Below are positions 36,285 through 46,319 of a stretch of 64,000 nucleotides of DNA, one piece after another. The stretch is from contig NC_031768.1 of NCBI RefSeq assembly GCF_001522545.3, positions 7,625,555 through 7,689,554 of the forward strand. Direction: 5' to 3'. The position numbers and the translations under genes were made by a program. The stretch is from Parus major (taxonomy: Eukaryota > Chordata > Aves > Passeriformes > Paridae). The notes under the pieces are model-generated. The model searched no databases. It had not been told where the DNA came from and saw only the letters and a list, made by a program, of their open reading frames with translations. How positions within the stretch are numbered: the first letter of the stretch is position 1; each line of letters opens with the position of its first letter.

Positions 36285-37075
36285 GATGAAGTGAGGACGG
36301 GGTTTTAAATGGCACTTCTGAACGGAAAATACTTTTATTTTCCCTTGGATTTTTGAAGCTGCTTTCGAAATGAACATTTTCTGAGATAAGAGGTGACCGA
36401 TCAGAATCGCTGGGGGGAGGTTGTAAGCAGACGTTTTGCCCCAGCTTACTGTTATCTTATCTTTCACACTTGCAGGGCGAAAAAGTGGCTTATCTTTATA
36501 CCCACCCCCCTCTCGCCTTAATTGCTAAAAACACTGTGAAGTGTTAAGTACAGGACTAAAGAATCTCTCCGCGTGTCTGCCATGCGAGTGAAGGGGCGGG
36601 AGCGGGGGGGTTGTCCGATTTTAAAAATTAGGGGCTTTTCTCTGGAAAGGTACACACGTGTACGCGCCGGGAGCCCCTCCCTGCCCTCGCTCTGCTGCTG
36701 CTTTGATGTTGCAGGCTCTCATTTCATATGTATGCACCCCGACGAGCCACCCGCCGCTGCCGGGCTTCCAGCCGGGGCGCAAATCCCGCTCGGCACGCCG
36801 GCGAGCCCGGGGGCCGCGCCGCGGGGCGCGGGCGCGGAGGGCGGCGGAGGCCTCCGCTGTCACCTCTGGGGCGGAGTGAATAACCCCAGTGTTTATGAAC
36901 CCGGGCTCGGAATTGGTATTCAGCGCCGAGCCACCGTCTCCTCGCTTTCACTCCCCACCCCCTTCGAAACAAAACACAACACAAAAACAAAACCAGAAGG
37001 AGGACGGAGGTGATTCATCGACTGTATCCAATTATTAACATACAAGCTGTAGTCTGCACAAACACACCTTCAAAC
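36285..37075. other. AT-rich spacer with short CpG patch
   Basis: AT-rich at 36295-36570 and 36885-37075, with a CpG-rich patch at 36740-36870. Includes CTTATC/GATAAG words (36452-36460, 36487-36494) that suit GATA factors. No exon recognised. Confidence 0.35.
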
Positions 37076-37079
37076 CATG

Positions 37080-38135
37080 GCGGTTCCCCCGGCCGCCGTA
37101 TTATGTTTAAACTCGGGAGCACGGTGGCTTCTGTTCCTCCGCCAAGTCACCGTTCGCTGCCGTTCCTCCCCAGGCCGCCGAGAGCCGGGGCCGGGCCGCA
37201 GCCCGAACCTCGCGGGGCTCAGGGACCCCACCGGGAAAAGGGGTTGTAGCCTTCAGCTCCCGCGCATCGCCTTCAAAGGCGAAGGCTCAACCTCGCCCGC
37301 GTCGCTTTCCGCCGGGCCGGGGTTTTGTGTGGCTCCCGTTCCCGTTCGCCCGCCGAGCCCTCCACGCCGCCCTCCCTCCGAGCCCCACCGCTGCCCCCCG
37401 CTGGGCTGGGGGGAGGCGAGGAGAGCGACAACCTCGCCGCCGCTATTTTTACTCCCCTCCAGACTTGTGCGGCGCACGCCCCCTCCCCTGCAGGGCCTTG
37501 CCTAGCGGCTGCATCTCGCCGCTCTCAGGAGCGGCCGGGGCCGCCCGCCTTTCACCTCCGCCTGCCCCGCCGGCCCCGCCGCCGGCACGGCCCGGCCCCT
37601 GCGCCCGGGGCAGCGCCCGCAGCAGCCCGAGGGGACGGGGCGGGGGTGGGGGACACGCACACGGGCGCGCCGCAAGCGCACAAAATGGCCGTGGTATGCA
37701 AGTGGGAGAGGTGGAGGGGGCAGCTCGCAGCCAGCCTGCCCTCCCCTTGCAGCTGGGCTGCCCCCCTCCTTCCCCGCACCGGGGCCCGGGCCACGCATCG
37801 AGTCCCAGTAGGCTCGGCGCTGCGAACTCTGAGCTCTGCCCGGGCCCGGCGAGCGCTTCCCCCGGCTGCGGTGCAGCAGGCCGAGCTCCCCGGCTGGGGA
37901 CAGGCCGATAGTGCGAGTGTTTGCCTGCCTGCCCCTGCCGGACTGTCCGCTCCAGCCGGCCAGCGGGGACCGGAGGACAGCGGGCATCTCCGCTCTTTTG
38001 TGGAGTAGGGAAGGGGTGCGGAGCGAAGCAAACGCAACCGGAGCGATTTGTCATTTGCCTTTGTGAGAAAAGAGAGCGGCGCATAGTCCGTGAACCGAGC
38101 GCATTTCGGGCTCTTTTGGGGAGACGGAAAGAAAA
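37080..38135. promoter_or_regulatory. CpG island
   Basis: CpG-dense over about 1 kb with GC boxes. Frames are open on both strands for up to about 230 codons but show no domain and are low in stops because of composition. Confidence 0.45.
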
Positions 38136-38139
38136 TTAT

Positions 38140-38530
38140 GGATCTCCTGTCAACGGAGTAGCCCTGAACTACGAAGTAAAATTATAGTTCTTCTGCTATG
38201 CAAAACCCCTTTGATTGCACGAGGAGTTTGCATGGCAGTGTAACAATATGCTGACGCCGTGTCAGGTCTGAAAGCGCTGCAGACCCTGTATAACGCCAAT
38301 TGAGGCTTGTCTTGTTTTGTTATTCAGATTTCTACACTTCCATTAAAAACAGCCTTACAATAACCAATGATAAAGGTCTGATTTAAGACACACTCAAGCA
38401 GGGCAATTCAGAGCTTAGGACAGTGATCTGTTATTTATAGGCTTTTCCTAGCACTCATCACCAGGCTGTCTGAGCACCTCGTTCGCATTAATTCATTTTA
38501 CCTTCGCAGCGCCCATCTCCCCTCTGTCTC
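38140..38530. promoter_or_regulatory. AT-rich block, candidate conserved enhancer
   Basis: About 390 bp, AT-rich and nearly CpG-free between two islands. It holds CCAATTGAGG, a CCATTAAAAAC/CAATAACCAATG cluster (SOX or CCAAT-like), GATAAAGG, TTATTTATAGG (MEF2-like) and CATTAATTCATTTTA (homeodomain-like). The motif density and sharp edges are what deeply conserved developmental enhancers look like. Conservation could not be tested. Confidence 0.35.
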
Positions 38531-38534
38531 ATTT

Positions 38535-39235
38535 CCCCGTGCCCGAAGGACTCGAGTGCTCCGGTTGCCGTTTGGTGAGCAGGGGAGCGGGGCCATGGAG
38601 GGGCCAGGGCCCGGCCTCGCCACTCCTGCGCTTTAACCCCCAACTTTCTGAGGTGCGCGGACTAGGGGCGCGGGGAAGCTTCCAATTAGAGGCGGCGCTG
38701 GAGGTAAATGAGAGCCGGCATAAAGCCATCCCACTTGGAAGCCTCCTGCGAGAAGCCTATTCTGCCATTAACAATGGATTTGTCTTTACGAGGAGGTTAA
38801 GTACTTAGCATTATCGGGAGCAGCCGTTTTTGCGAGCGCATCCTCGCCCGGCTCCTCGGCGGCCGCAACAGCAGCGACAGCGCGGAGCCCCCCTCCCCTC
38901 CCGGGGAGAGAGCAGTGTGCAGCGGCCTGACCCGGGGGTCAGCTCCCTCCGGGGCGTGTGGGAGGGGGGGAGGCCGCCCGGTAATCCGCAAGGCAAGAGC
39001 ATGCTTTGAATTTTCCGGGGTTAGCTCGGCGGTACCCTTCGGAGCCGCGCTGGGGAAGGCGGCGGGGCGCGCAGCCGGCCGGGGCAGGTCGCGGGAGGAG
39101 CGAACTGAAGCCCCAATGTGTTCAGCGGGAGACGCCAGCCTCCCGCTGCAGAGCTCGGGGACCCGGGGAACAAAAAAGGCACAGAGGCGAACAAGCGCGG
39201 GTCTGTTCGTCCCCGTCACGAAGGAAGCTGCGTTC
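38535..39235. promoter_or_regulatory. CpG island
   Basis: CpG-dense, roughly 0.7 kb, bounded by AT-rich blocks on both sides. No gene recognised. Part of the island field upstream of BCOR. Confidence 0.45.
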
Positions 39236-39239
39236 ACAA

Positions 39240-40839
39240 AGAAAGTTTACGGTTAAAAATAAAAGTGGAGCAAGTTTACCCCGAGATAACTTTAAGTCAT
39301 TAGTGAAAAACAAAAAAATCAACCACCACTGCCCCAAGCATCCAGCCCCACGCTGTAGGCACACGCTTGTGATCCGGATTTCGCAGCCAGGGGGAAGGGA
39401 AGCGGGCGACTTTTGTGATACAAGTGCGGGCCGCTGGCACCGCAGATCCAGACCTGTGGGGAGAGACAAAGCCCAGATCAATGAAGTCGGGAAGCCGCGG
39501 CTGCGGCCACCTCGCCAGGAAACGCTCTAGTTCTGCTTTCATATCGAAAGAAGCAATTTTAATGAGGTTTTCCTAGGAAAAGGGGGAAAAAAAAAATCCA
39601 ACAGAGGCCTCCCCTCCAGCTGTGTGCCTGTAACTCACGTGTGTTCAGTCTAATAACTTTTAATGTCTAGCCCTAAAACATCTTTATAAAAAATAGCTTT
39701 ACAGCGTAATAGGCCAGGTGTCCTTCTGCTTGTTATTGGAGATTAAAAAAACATGTGGGAGCCTTTTCAGATGCGTGGCCCTCCGCGCCAGGATCAAACC
39801 CGGCCGCTACTCGGGACAGTGCTCCCCGCCGGCCAGCACGGTGGGACCGGAGCCCCGTTCCCCGGCGACTTCCAGGGCTCCCCTGCGAGGAAGCTGAGCG
39901 GTGCGGCTGCCGTTTCGGGTTTCAGATGGTGGATATTTCACTTCTGCTTTGAGACGGGAGAGTTTTTTAAGAGACGCAGTGAACAGTGAAACTCCAATGC
40001 CCGTGATGGCAGTTTCATGAAATGCCAACCCTCTGGCCATGACCCGTGTCACATGCGTGTGTGTATGTGTGGGGTGTGTGTGCTTTTCTCTGGACTCTGT
40101 GTCCTTTTCCCGAGCATTGGGCGACCCCCCACTTTTTTTTTTTCTTGTTTTTTCTTTGTTTCCCCAGACGTAGCGTAGGTTCTCTATTAAAAGCTTCTGG
40201 ATTTGGGGGAGGAGGGGGAACTTTAGTAGGAACAACTTTGGAGAACTCTCATTTTTCCACCTTCAGAGATACGCAGCGGCGCAGAGCAGGCAGGCATCCC
40301 CGGCCGTCCTGCTCTGGCGTTGAATTCCCATCGCCCTGCGTGCTGCTCCGGCGCCCTCGGTGAGGGAAGCTTTGGCAGCTCATAGCGTCTCTGCAGCCTT
40401 CTCGCGCAGGGTCCTGAACGAGGCGATTAAAATCCCCCCCGGGGCAAACTGTCCGCGTTAATCGCCTGGCGTTTGGCTGGCAGTGGCTCCCACACGGAGC
40501 GGCGGCGAGAAGGGCTCGATGCGGCGCCGGCGGCGCTGAGGTGGCAGAACTCCGGCTTCCCCGGGACGGCGCCGGGAGGTGCGGGGGAGCAGTGGGGCCG
40601 AGAGCCGCCTGGCCCTGAGGCCGGGGCCGCCCCGGGAGCTTCCACGCCGCGGGCTCTGCGGGACCAAACCTGGGAGTATCAGCGGGGATGGGCGTTATGA
40701 ACGTGAAATTTACGAGTCGAGCTCGCCGAGCCAAAAGTTGCCTTGCCAAAGTAAATAGATGCAGCCGATAACTAGCAACCCGGGTAGATTAAAGGGCTCC
40801 ACGATCCGGGCAGAAATCTTAAAGCAGCCTTAGAAATGC
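39240..40839. other. Mixed AT blocks and GC-rich patches
   Basis: AT-rich at 39240-39330 and 39540-39760 (TTAATGAGG, CTAATAACTTTTAATG), GC-rich at 39770-39900 and 40260-40700, and a T-rich run at 40133-40165. No coding exon, RNA or transposon recognised. Confidence 0.4.
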
Positions 40840-41749
40840 CAGCTAGGGAAACGGCTCTTCAGTCGTGACCCCACCCCGGGTTGCCACACTGCTCACGCCG
40901 GGTAAAAAGCGCGTTAAGGGCTGCCAAAGCCGGATCAGGCGAAAACGCGCTTTAATAAGGTCCCCCTCGGCCCCCCCCCGCCCCCCGCAATGCAGACGTT
41001 GACAAACGAGTGGCTTTTTTTCCCATCCCGATTCAGAGCTCCGAGAAGCGGGCCGGGAGGGAAGCGCGGAAATCAGCGCGGCAGAGCCGCGGACCACGCG
41101 AAGTTGGGGGCGGCGGGTGGGACCAGAGAGGGCCCCCGGGTTGGGGGGCGACACCCCACCCCCCCTCCGCGAGCGTGAGAGGCTGCGGGGTTCGCTCGTG
41201 GTGTGACCCCTGCGGGGGGTTACGACGGCTGCGAGCCCTCGGCAGGTCCTGGGGGAGCGGGGATGCCTTTGCGCGACGGGGGGAACCCGGAGCCGGCGGG
41301 TGTGACTGGGGGCGCGGGCTGCATCGCCGGCGGGTATTCCGGGCGCCGCTGGGATCACGGGGGGAGCAGGGCGGGGGTGCCCGGGGCTCCCGGCGGAGGA
41401 GCCGGGGGCGATCGGGGTGGCGGGGGGTGGCAGCGCGGCGCGACCCGCCGCGGAGGCTCGCAGCGATGTCTGGCAGCGCCGCCGCCGCCGGGGTTTTGAC
41501 AGCTTGGCGGAGCGGAGTGAACGGAGCTTTATGGTAATTGCGGTTCTCCACTGGCCTTCTGGGTAGCGAGAGAGGGGAGTATCGGCGGGGCGGGGGGGGG
41601 CGGCTTTCCCCTCCTGCCTGCCGGGGAGCGCGGGAGTGCGGAGTCCCCCCCCGGGGCGCCGCAGCTTGGCAGCGACCTGTGCCAGCCGGGGAGAGCGGGC
41701 GAGGCGAGGGGCTGGCGGCGCGGCGAGGGGGGGCAAATCAATTAGTCAG

Positions 41750-42025
41750 GGCAAGGGGGGAGCGGGCGAGCGGCCGGGCGAGCCCTGCCTGAGCAGGGAA
41801 ACGCAGCCAGGGGAGGGGGAAACTTGCTGAGGGAAAAAGCGGTGGCGGCGCTGCTGCCGCTGCTGCTGCTGGCGGCGGCTCCCTCGGTGCAGCGCCTGCC
41901 TGGGGGGAGGGGAAGGGAGGGGAGGCGACGGCTGGAGGAGGAGGAGGAGGAGGAGGGAGAGAGGGAGGGGGGATGCGAGGGGAGCGCAGCGTGCAGCAGA
42001 CGGAGCCCGGTCTCCCAGCGGCAAG
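41750..42025 (+). other. BCOR: Candidate non-coding BCOR first exon
   Basis: A purine-rich segment containing (CTG)-rich and (GGA)-rich runs and ending in a strong donor, GCAAG|GTGAGG (exon edge 42025). It has the composition of a vertebrate 5' UTR. The left end is arbitrary because the start site cannot be read from sequence. Joined to 61330 it would give a leader with the in-frame TAA before the BCOR ATG. The alternative donor GGCAG|GTGAGC at 43142 would define a different first exon. Confidence 0.4.
41934..41956 (+). repeat. (GGA)n tract
   Basis: About seven tandem GGA units followed by GGGAGAGAGGGAGGGG. The purine strand is the transcribed-sense strand of the candidate first exon and can form G-quadruplexes or triplex DNA, a feature of many promoter 5' UTRs. 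Confidence 0.85.
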
Positions 42026-42243
42026 GTGAGGAAGAGCGGCTTTCCCGGCGGACTAAAGAGGGGAGGGGGGGGCAGAGGAAGAAAAAGAGAGAGAGAGAGG
42101 AGGAGAAGAGGAGGAGGAGAATTAAATCCCCAGCCACACACACACAAAGCCGCGGCGGCCAGGGCACGGGAGACGGCGGCGCGGGCGAGATGTGGGGAGC
42201 GCCGCGCTCGCCAGCGCAGGAACTTCGCCCGGAGCAAGCCAGC

Positions 42244-42252
42244 AACATGGCG
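42244..42252 (+). promoter_or_regulatory. YY1-type motif with a minimal reading frame
   Basis: AACATGGCG matches the YY1 core seen near many CpG-island start sites. The same ATG opens an 11-codon frame (MALPNQSRQPE, stop) that would act as an upstream reading frame if this segment is transcribed without splicing at 42025. Alternatively it is simply intronic. Confidence 0.35.
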
Positions 42253-43479
42253 CTGCCAAACCAGAGCCGGCAGCCGGAATGAGCATCGCGGGCTGCCGCT
42301 CCCACTCCCTCTGCTGAGCCCAACCGAGCCGAGGAGCAAAGCCCTTCCCGCGGGCACCTGCCCCGTCGGCGCAGAGGGCGGCCACGCTCCTGCTCCCCGC
42401 GCCCCGCAGGTCCCCGGTCTTTCCGCGCCCCTTCCCCGACCCGCCCGCACTGGGGCAAGCCGCGACACACGCACCCACGGAGAAGGGGAACGGGATCGTG
42501 AAACTTTTCTCGCCTCTTCCTCCCACACCCGACGGGGCTGCCCTTCAGGGAGAGCGGCAGGGCCAAGCGACGGTGTGGGGACCCGCGTCTCGGACCGCGC
42601 ACGCCACAGCCCCGCGGCGCGGCAGGAAGGTCAGTGTTCCGCTCCGCGAGCAGCTCCCGTGCGGAAGCGGCGCCGCCGAGTCCCGCGGTGTCGGGGCGGC
42701 TGCGGGGCTCCCCTCAGCCGCCCGCGGGGAAGGCACAGCGGCGGCGCGGCGGAAAGTTACGGCGCGGGGCAGCGGAGCTCGGGCGGGAGCGGCGGGCAGG
42801 AGGGTCTAGCGAGCGCCTCCGGGACCGCGGTGTCGGAGGGGAAGTTCGGAGGCAGTTGTTTGTGGAGATGCCTGTTTGGGGCAGCGGAGGCGGGGGTAAG
42901 CCCCCGATCGAGTTGTCGGCTCCGGTGCGCCCGTGTGGAGAGTGGTGGTGGCGGTATTCCCGTCGTCTCGCACTTTGTGATTGGGAAGGCGCCGGAGCAG
43001 CGGCGTTACGGGGGATCCCGTGGGACGGGGCGAGCAAGGAGCGGCGCTGCCGGCTCGCGGAGCGGGGAGAGCTTTAGCGCCGGTCGGGCTGGGCTCCGCG
43101 CTCCTCGCCGAGAGCAACGCGCGCTCCGCCGGCGGCGGGCAGGTGAGCGGCGGGGAGAGCCCGCTGCCGTCTGCCTCCTTCTCGCCGGGAGATCCCGCTG
43201 CTGGCTGCCTTCTCTCCGCCGGGAGAACCTGAGGCGCTGCTCCCCCCTGTCCCCCCGCCCCGGCGGGGCGGGCGCCGCAGCGCACGTGGGACAGGGCGGC
43301 CCGGGGCTTTCCCGTGCGCGAAGCTGTGCTGGCGTGAGGTCCGGCGTGACACGGAAGTTTAGTCAGGCCGAAAATGTAGTTTGGAGTTGGGAGAGAGAGC
43401 CGGAGAGAGGCTCGGGGCTTGCCATCCATGGGCCGGCCGGAGGGGGACGGTCAGGCGGGGAGGCAGCGGAGGCTGCTTT

Positions 43480-44051
43480 GTGAAGCCAGGGCCAAGTGGG
43501 GCGGCTCTGCGCAGCATATGAGGCATGCATTTGATGTTCGCGGAGCGAGTCCGGGGGCGAGGACTCTGGAGCGTTCACGTTCCTCTTTCTTTCTCGATGT
43601 GTGTATGTTGGGTGTTTTTTGTTTGTTTGGTTTTTTTTTCTTTTCCCTTCTTCCTCTCTCCCTCCTTCTCGTTTCCGCGATGTCTGTCGGATTCCGGGTT
43701 TGGTGATCGTAGAGGGGGCGAGGGGAAGGGAAGAGCACCTCCCCCATCTACCCCAACAAGTAAAAAAAGCTCCGACCATAGCGAGTGGTGTAAAACTGAC
43801 AAAGTGTGGGGACTGACTTTAATGGTATCGCCTCGGAGCTCCTCGCAGCATTAATTCCCACTAATGAATCTTTTCCAGAAACTCCGTTCATTGCTTTCAT
43901 CTGCTCTTTAGAGCCCGCAGCTTTTGTATTCGTGTTTGCATTAAAAAGGGGGGGGGCCAACCCGCACCACGTAGCCAAGCCCGGATTTTCCAAAGGTTTC
44001 TATTAACTTTTTTTTCCCCGCCCCCTCCCCGTGGCCCTACCGCGGGGGACG
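43480..44051. other. T-rich and AT-rich segment after the main island
   Basis: A T-rich run at about 43612-43680 leads into an AT-rich block (43800-44000) with repeated TAAT cores (GCATTAATTCCCACTAATG, GCATTAAAAAG). It resembles an embedded conserved non-coding element. No exon seen. Confidence 0.35.
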
Positions 44052-44349
44052 NNNNNNNNNNNNNNNNNNNNNNNNNNNNNNNNNNNNNNNNNNNNNNNNN
44101 NNNNNNNNNNNNNNNNNNNNNNNNNNNNNNNNNNNNNNNNNNNNNNNNNNNNNNNNNNNNNNNNNNNNNNNNNNNNNNNNNNNNNNNNNNNNNNNNNNNN
44201 NNNNNNNNNNNNNNNNNNNNNNNNNNNNNNNNNNNNNNNNNNNNNNNNNNNNNNNNNNNNNNNNNNNNNNNNNNNNNNNNNNNNNNNNNNNNNNNNNNNN
44301 NNNNNNNNNNNNNNNNNNNNNNNNNNNNNNNNNNNNNNNNNNNNNNNNN
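44052..44349. other. Assembly gap (298 N)
   Basis: Run of 298 N where the sequence passes from a C/T-rich stretch back into CpG-dense DNA. Confidence 0.99.
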
Positions 44350-45147
44350 GCGCGCCGCTGCCCGCCGAGACCGGCGTTCCGCTTCCTCCGGCTGCCGCTC
44401 TCGCCGACTTTCGTCCCCGAGGTGCTGAGGCTTGCCTGTCTTGTCTGGAGCCCGCTGCTGTCGCCCTTGCGACACACCGATTCATTTCCTTTCGGTTCTG
44501 CTGTTGGAGCCGCTGGGTGGGTTTTTTTTTCCCTTTCTTTTTTCTTTTTTTTTTTTTTCTTCCCGAGAGGTAGCCAGCGCAGCGCTCACCCTAATTGCTT
44601 TTAGGAGGATTAGGAGAAAATTCCTCCCCCAGTACCCCCCCCCTCGCCGCCTCTTCCCTCCCCGCCCCCCCCGGCGGGTTGCCTTCGCGCGCCGGGGTTG
44701 CAGTTTATCCCTGGTGCAGTTCTTTGAATTGCTGTCACAAATAGGTGACTCAGAGTTAATTAGGAAGTATGCACCGGATCAATGGGCTGCACAGCTCATT
44801 AGTTATTCCCCAGCCTTTTGCAGCGTTGGACCTCCGGCTCCTCGCCCCGTATACCTCTTTAATACGCAGTCTGAAGGGCTGGCAGGGACCAGGGAATACT
44901 TCGGGTGAGGGGGGCCGGGTACGAAGGGGCGTGATGAATACGGATATTGAAGCTTCCAGGTTGGGAGGTTGTATATGGACGAGTGACCGAGACCCCTATT
45001 GCTCCTCTCAGTCCGTCCCGGCCCCGCTATCAAACCTGCCGTCACAGACGGGCGTGGTGGGCCCTCGCCCGCCCCGAGATCGGAGGGACGAGCCCCGGAA
45101 CGTTACTAAAAACAAACAGACACACACCACCACCACCAACAAAAAAG

Positions 45148-45151
<4 letters not shown>

Positions 45152-45189
<38 letters not shown>
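45152..45189 (+). repeat. Poly(A)38 tract with CAC-rich left flank
   Basis: Thirty-eight consecutive A, preceded by CACACACCACCACCACCAAC-type sequence and followed by GTGTGTGTGTTT. It may be a retroposon tail remnant or a simple slippage tract. No element body or target-site duplication was identified. Confidence 0.9.
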
Positions 45190-45191
<2 letters not shown>

Positions 45192-45271
45192 GTGTGTGTT
45201 TATTGGAGCGTACGTTGAGAGAGCATACAAAATCTCATTTGTCAGGCATGAAGGTGGGCTGTGTGGAAAGC

Positions 45272-45331
45272 TATAAATATACCGGGGAGGATTGTATCGC
45301 GGTCACTTTTCTGTTCTTCGCCATTTCTAAG
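45272..45331 (+). promoter_or_regulatory. Candidate TATA promoter with short first exon
   Basis: TATAAATA at 45272-45279 is followed 52 bases later by a textbook splice donor, CTAAG|GTGAGTGG, with the exon edge at 45331. If transcription began about 30 bp after the TATA box, the first exon would be only about 25-30 nt. Orientation is toward BCOR, 16 kb upstream of the ATG exon. It could be chance, since both motifs are short. RNA evidence is needed to decide. Confidence 0.25.
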
Positions 45332-46319
45332 GTGAGTGGCGGAGGCTGAGGGACCGGGCAGGGGTTTCTCCTGGTATTGTTTGTCCGTCTGTGATAGATC
45401 GGTCTAGACAGCCGCTCAGGCTCCCTGCGAGCACAGGAACCGGAGCCTGAAAGGGAGAGTGGGGGAGACGGAGAGGAAAAGGTCACCGCGATATTTTTTC
45501 TTTTTTTCCCTCCCTCTTTTCTTCCTTCCCTTTTTTTTTTTTTTTTTTGGTGGTGATGATGGCTGTTAACCCTTCACGCCGAAGGGGATCGGGGATGGCT
45601 ATCCCGGCCTGGAAAGATGCGGCAGCACTGTAGCGATCGTAGGGATGATGTCGGAGCGGGGGGAGACGGGGGCAGCGCTCCTTCGGGCCCCGGCGCTGCC
45701 TCGTCCATCTAATGGCTTTATACGAGATATTTCCCACAACAGGAAAAAGAGTTCAGGAGGCGAGTGCCAGATGATTTCGTTCCCAGGAGTTTCCTCTCTG
45801 GAAACTCCGAGGAGCGCTTGGAGCCGGGCTCGGGCAGCCCCAGGCCCGGGGCAGCCGCCGCAGCCCCCCGGGCTCGGAGGCGTCCCCGGGGCTCTCCGCC
45901 CCCCGCGGCCCTGCCGTGCCCGCCCTCTTCCCGCAAGGGGCAATCCCAGGATGGAGGTTCCCGGCCCCGCGGGGGGAGCGAGTTCCCGTGGCCGCCTTCA
46001 GGTTCCGTCAAGTTCTCTCCCAGCAGCTCGGTACCCTTCGCCCCACGGGGCCGCATCTGCGCTCACAACGTGGGGCAGCCCTCGTGTCTGTGCAGGCAGG
46101 AGATGGGCGTACCTGCCTCGGGGTGTTTGGAAGCCCAGGGGAGCAAACACACCTCGTGGAACGCAAGGGCAGGTGGAGAGCGGGGTCTGCGTTGCAGCTC
46201 GGGTGGGTCGGGGGTTGTTCTCCGCTCTTCCGTGCCTGTGTGCTTCCTTTTGTGCTTGAGACGTCCTCGGTGGATGAGATGCGATCCTGGCGTGCAAGCC
46301 TGGGCGGTACAGATTAAAA

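Larger units (their letters stand above)
40840..43480. promoter_or_regulatory. BCOR: Major CpG island, leading candidate for the BCOR main promoter
   Basis: This is the most promoter-like island in the window. It is CpG-dense over about 2.6 kb, with GC boxes, CTGCTGCCGCTGCTGCTG-type and GGA-repeat segments typical of vertebrate 5' UTRs, and two good splice donors on the + strand (42025 and 43142). A YY1-type word AACATGGCG lies at 42244-42252. From it to the ATG exon is about 19-20 kb, and I recall the human short BCOR transcript having a non-coding first exon at a similar distance (unverified). Long open frames on both strands contain no recognisable domain and are compositional. Which donor is used cannot be told from sequence alone. 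Confidence 0.55.
44350..46315. promoter_or_regulatory. Right shoulder of the BCOR-upstream CpG field
   Basis: CpG-rich patches at 44350-44700 and 45600-46200 flank an AT-richer centre. The centre carries an AP-1-like TGACTCAG at about 44748, a 38-base poly-A run, and a TATA box plus strong splice donor at 45272-45332. No coding sequence is supported. Confidence 0.45.

Noticed and set aside
42026..43483. A 485-codon plus-strand open frame in the main CpG island
   Set aside because: Low-complexity Arg/Gly/Ala composition, no recognisable domain, overlapped by long frames on the other strand. Best explained as stop-poor CpG-island DNA.
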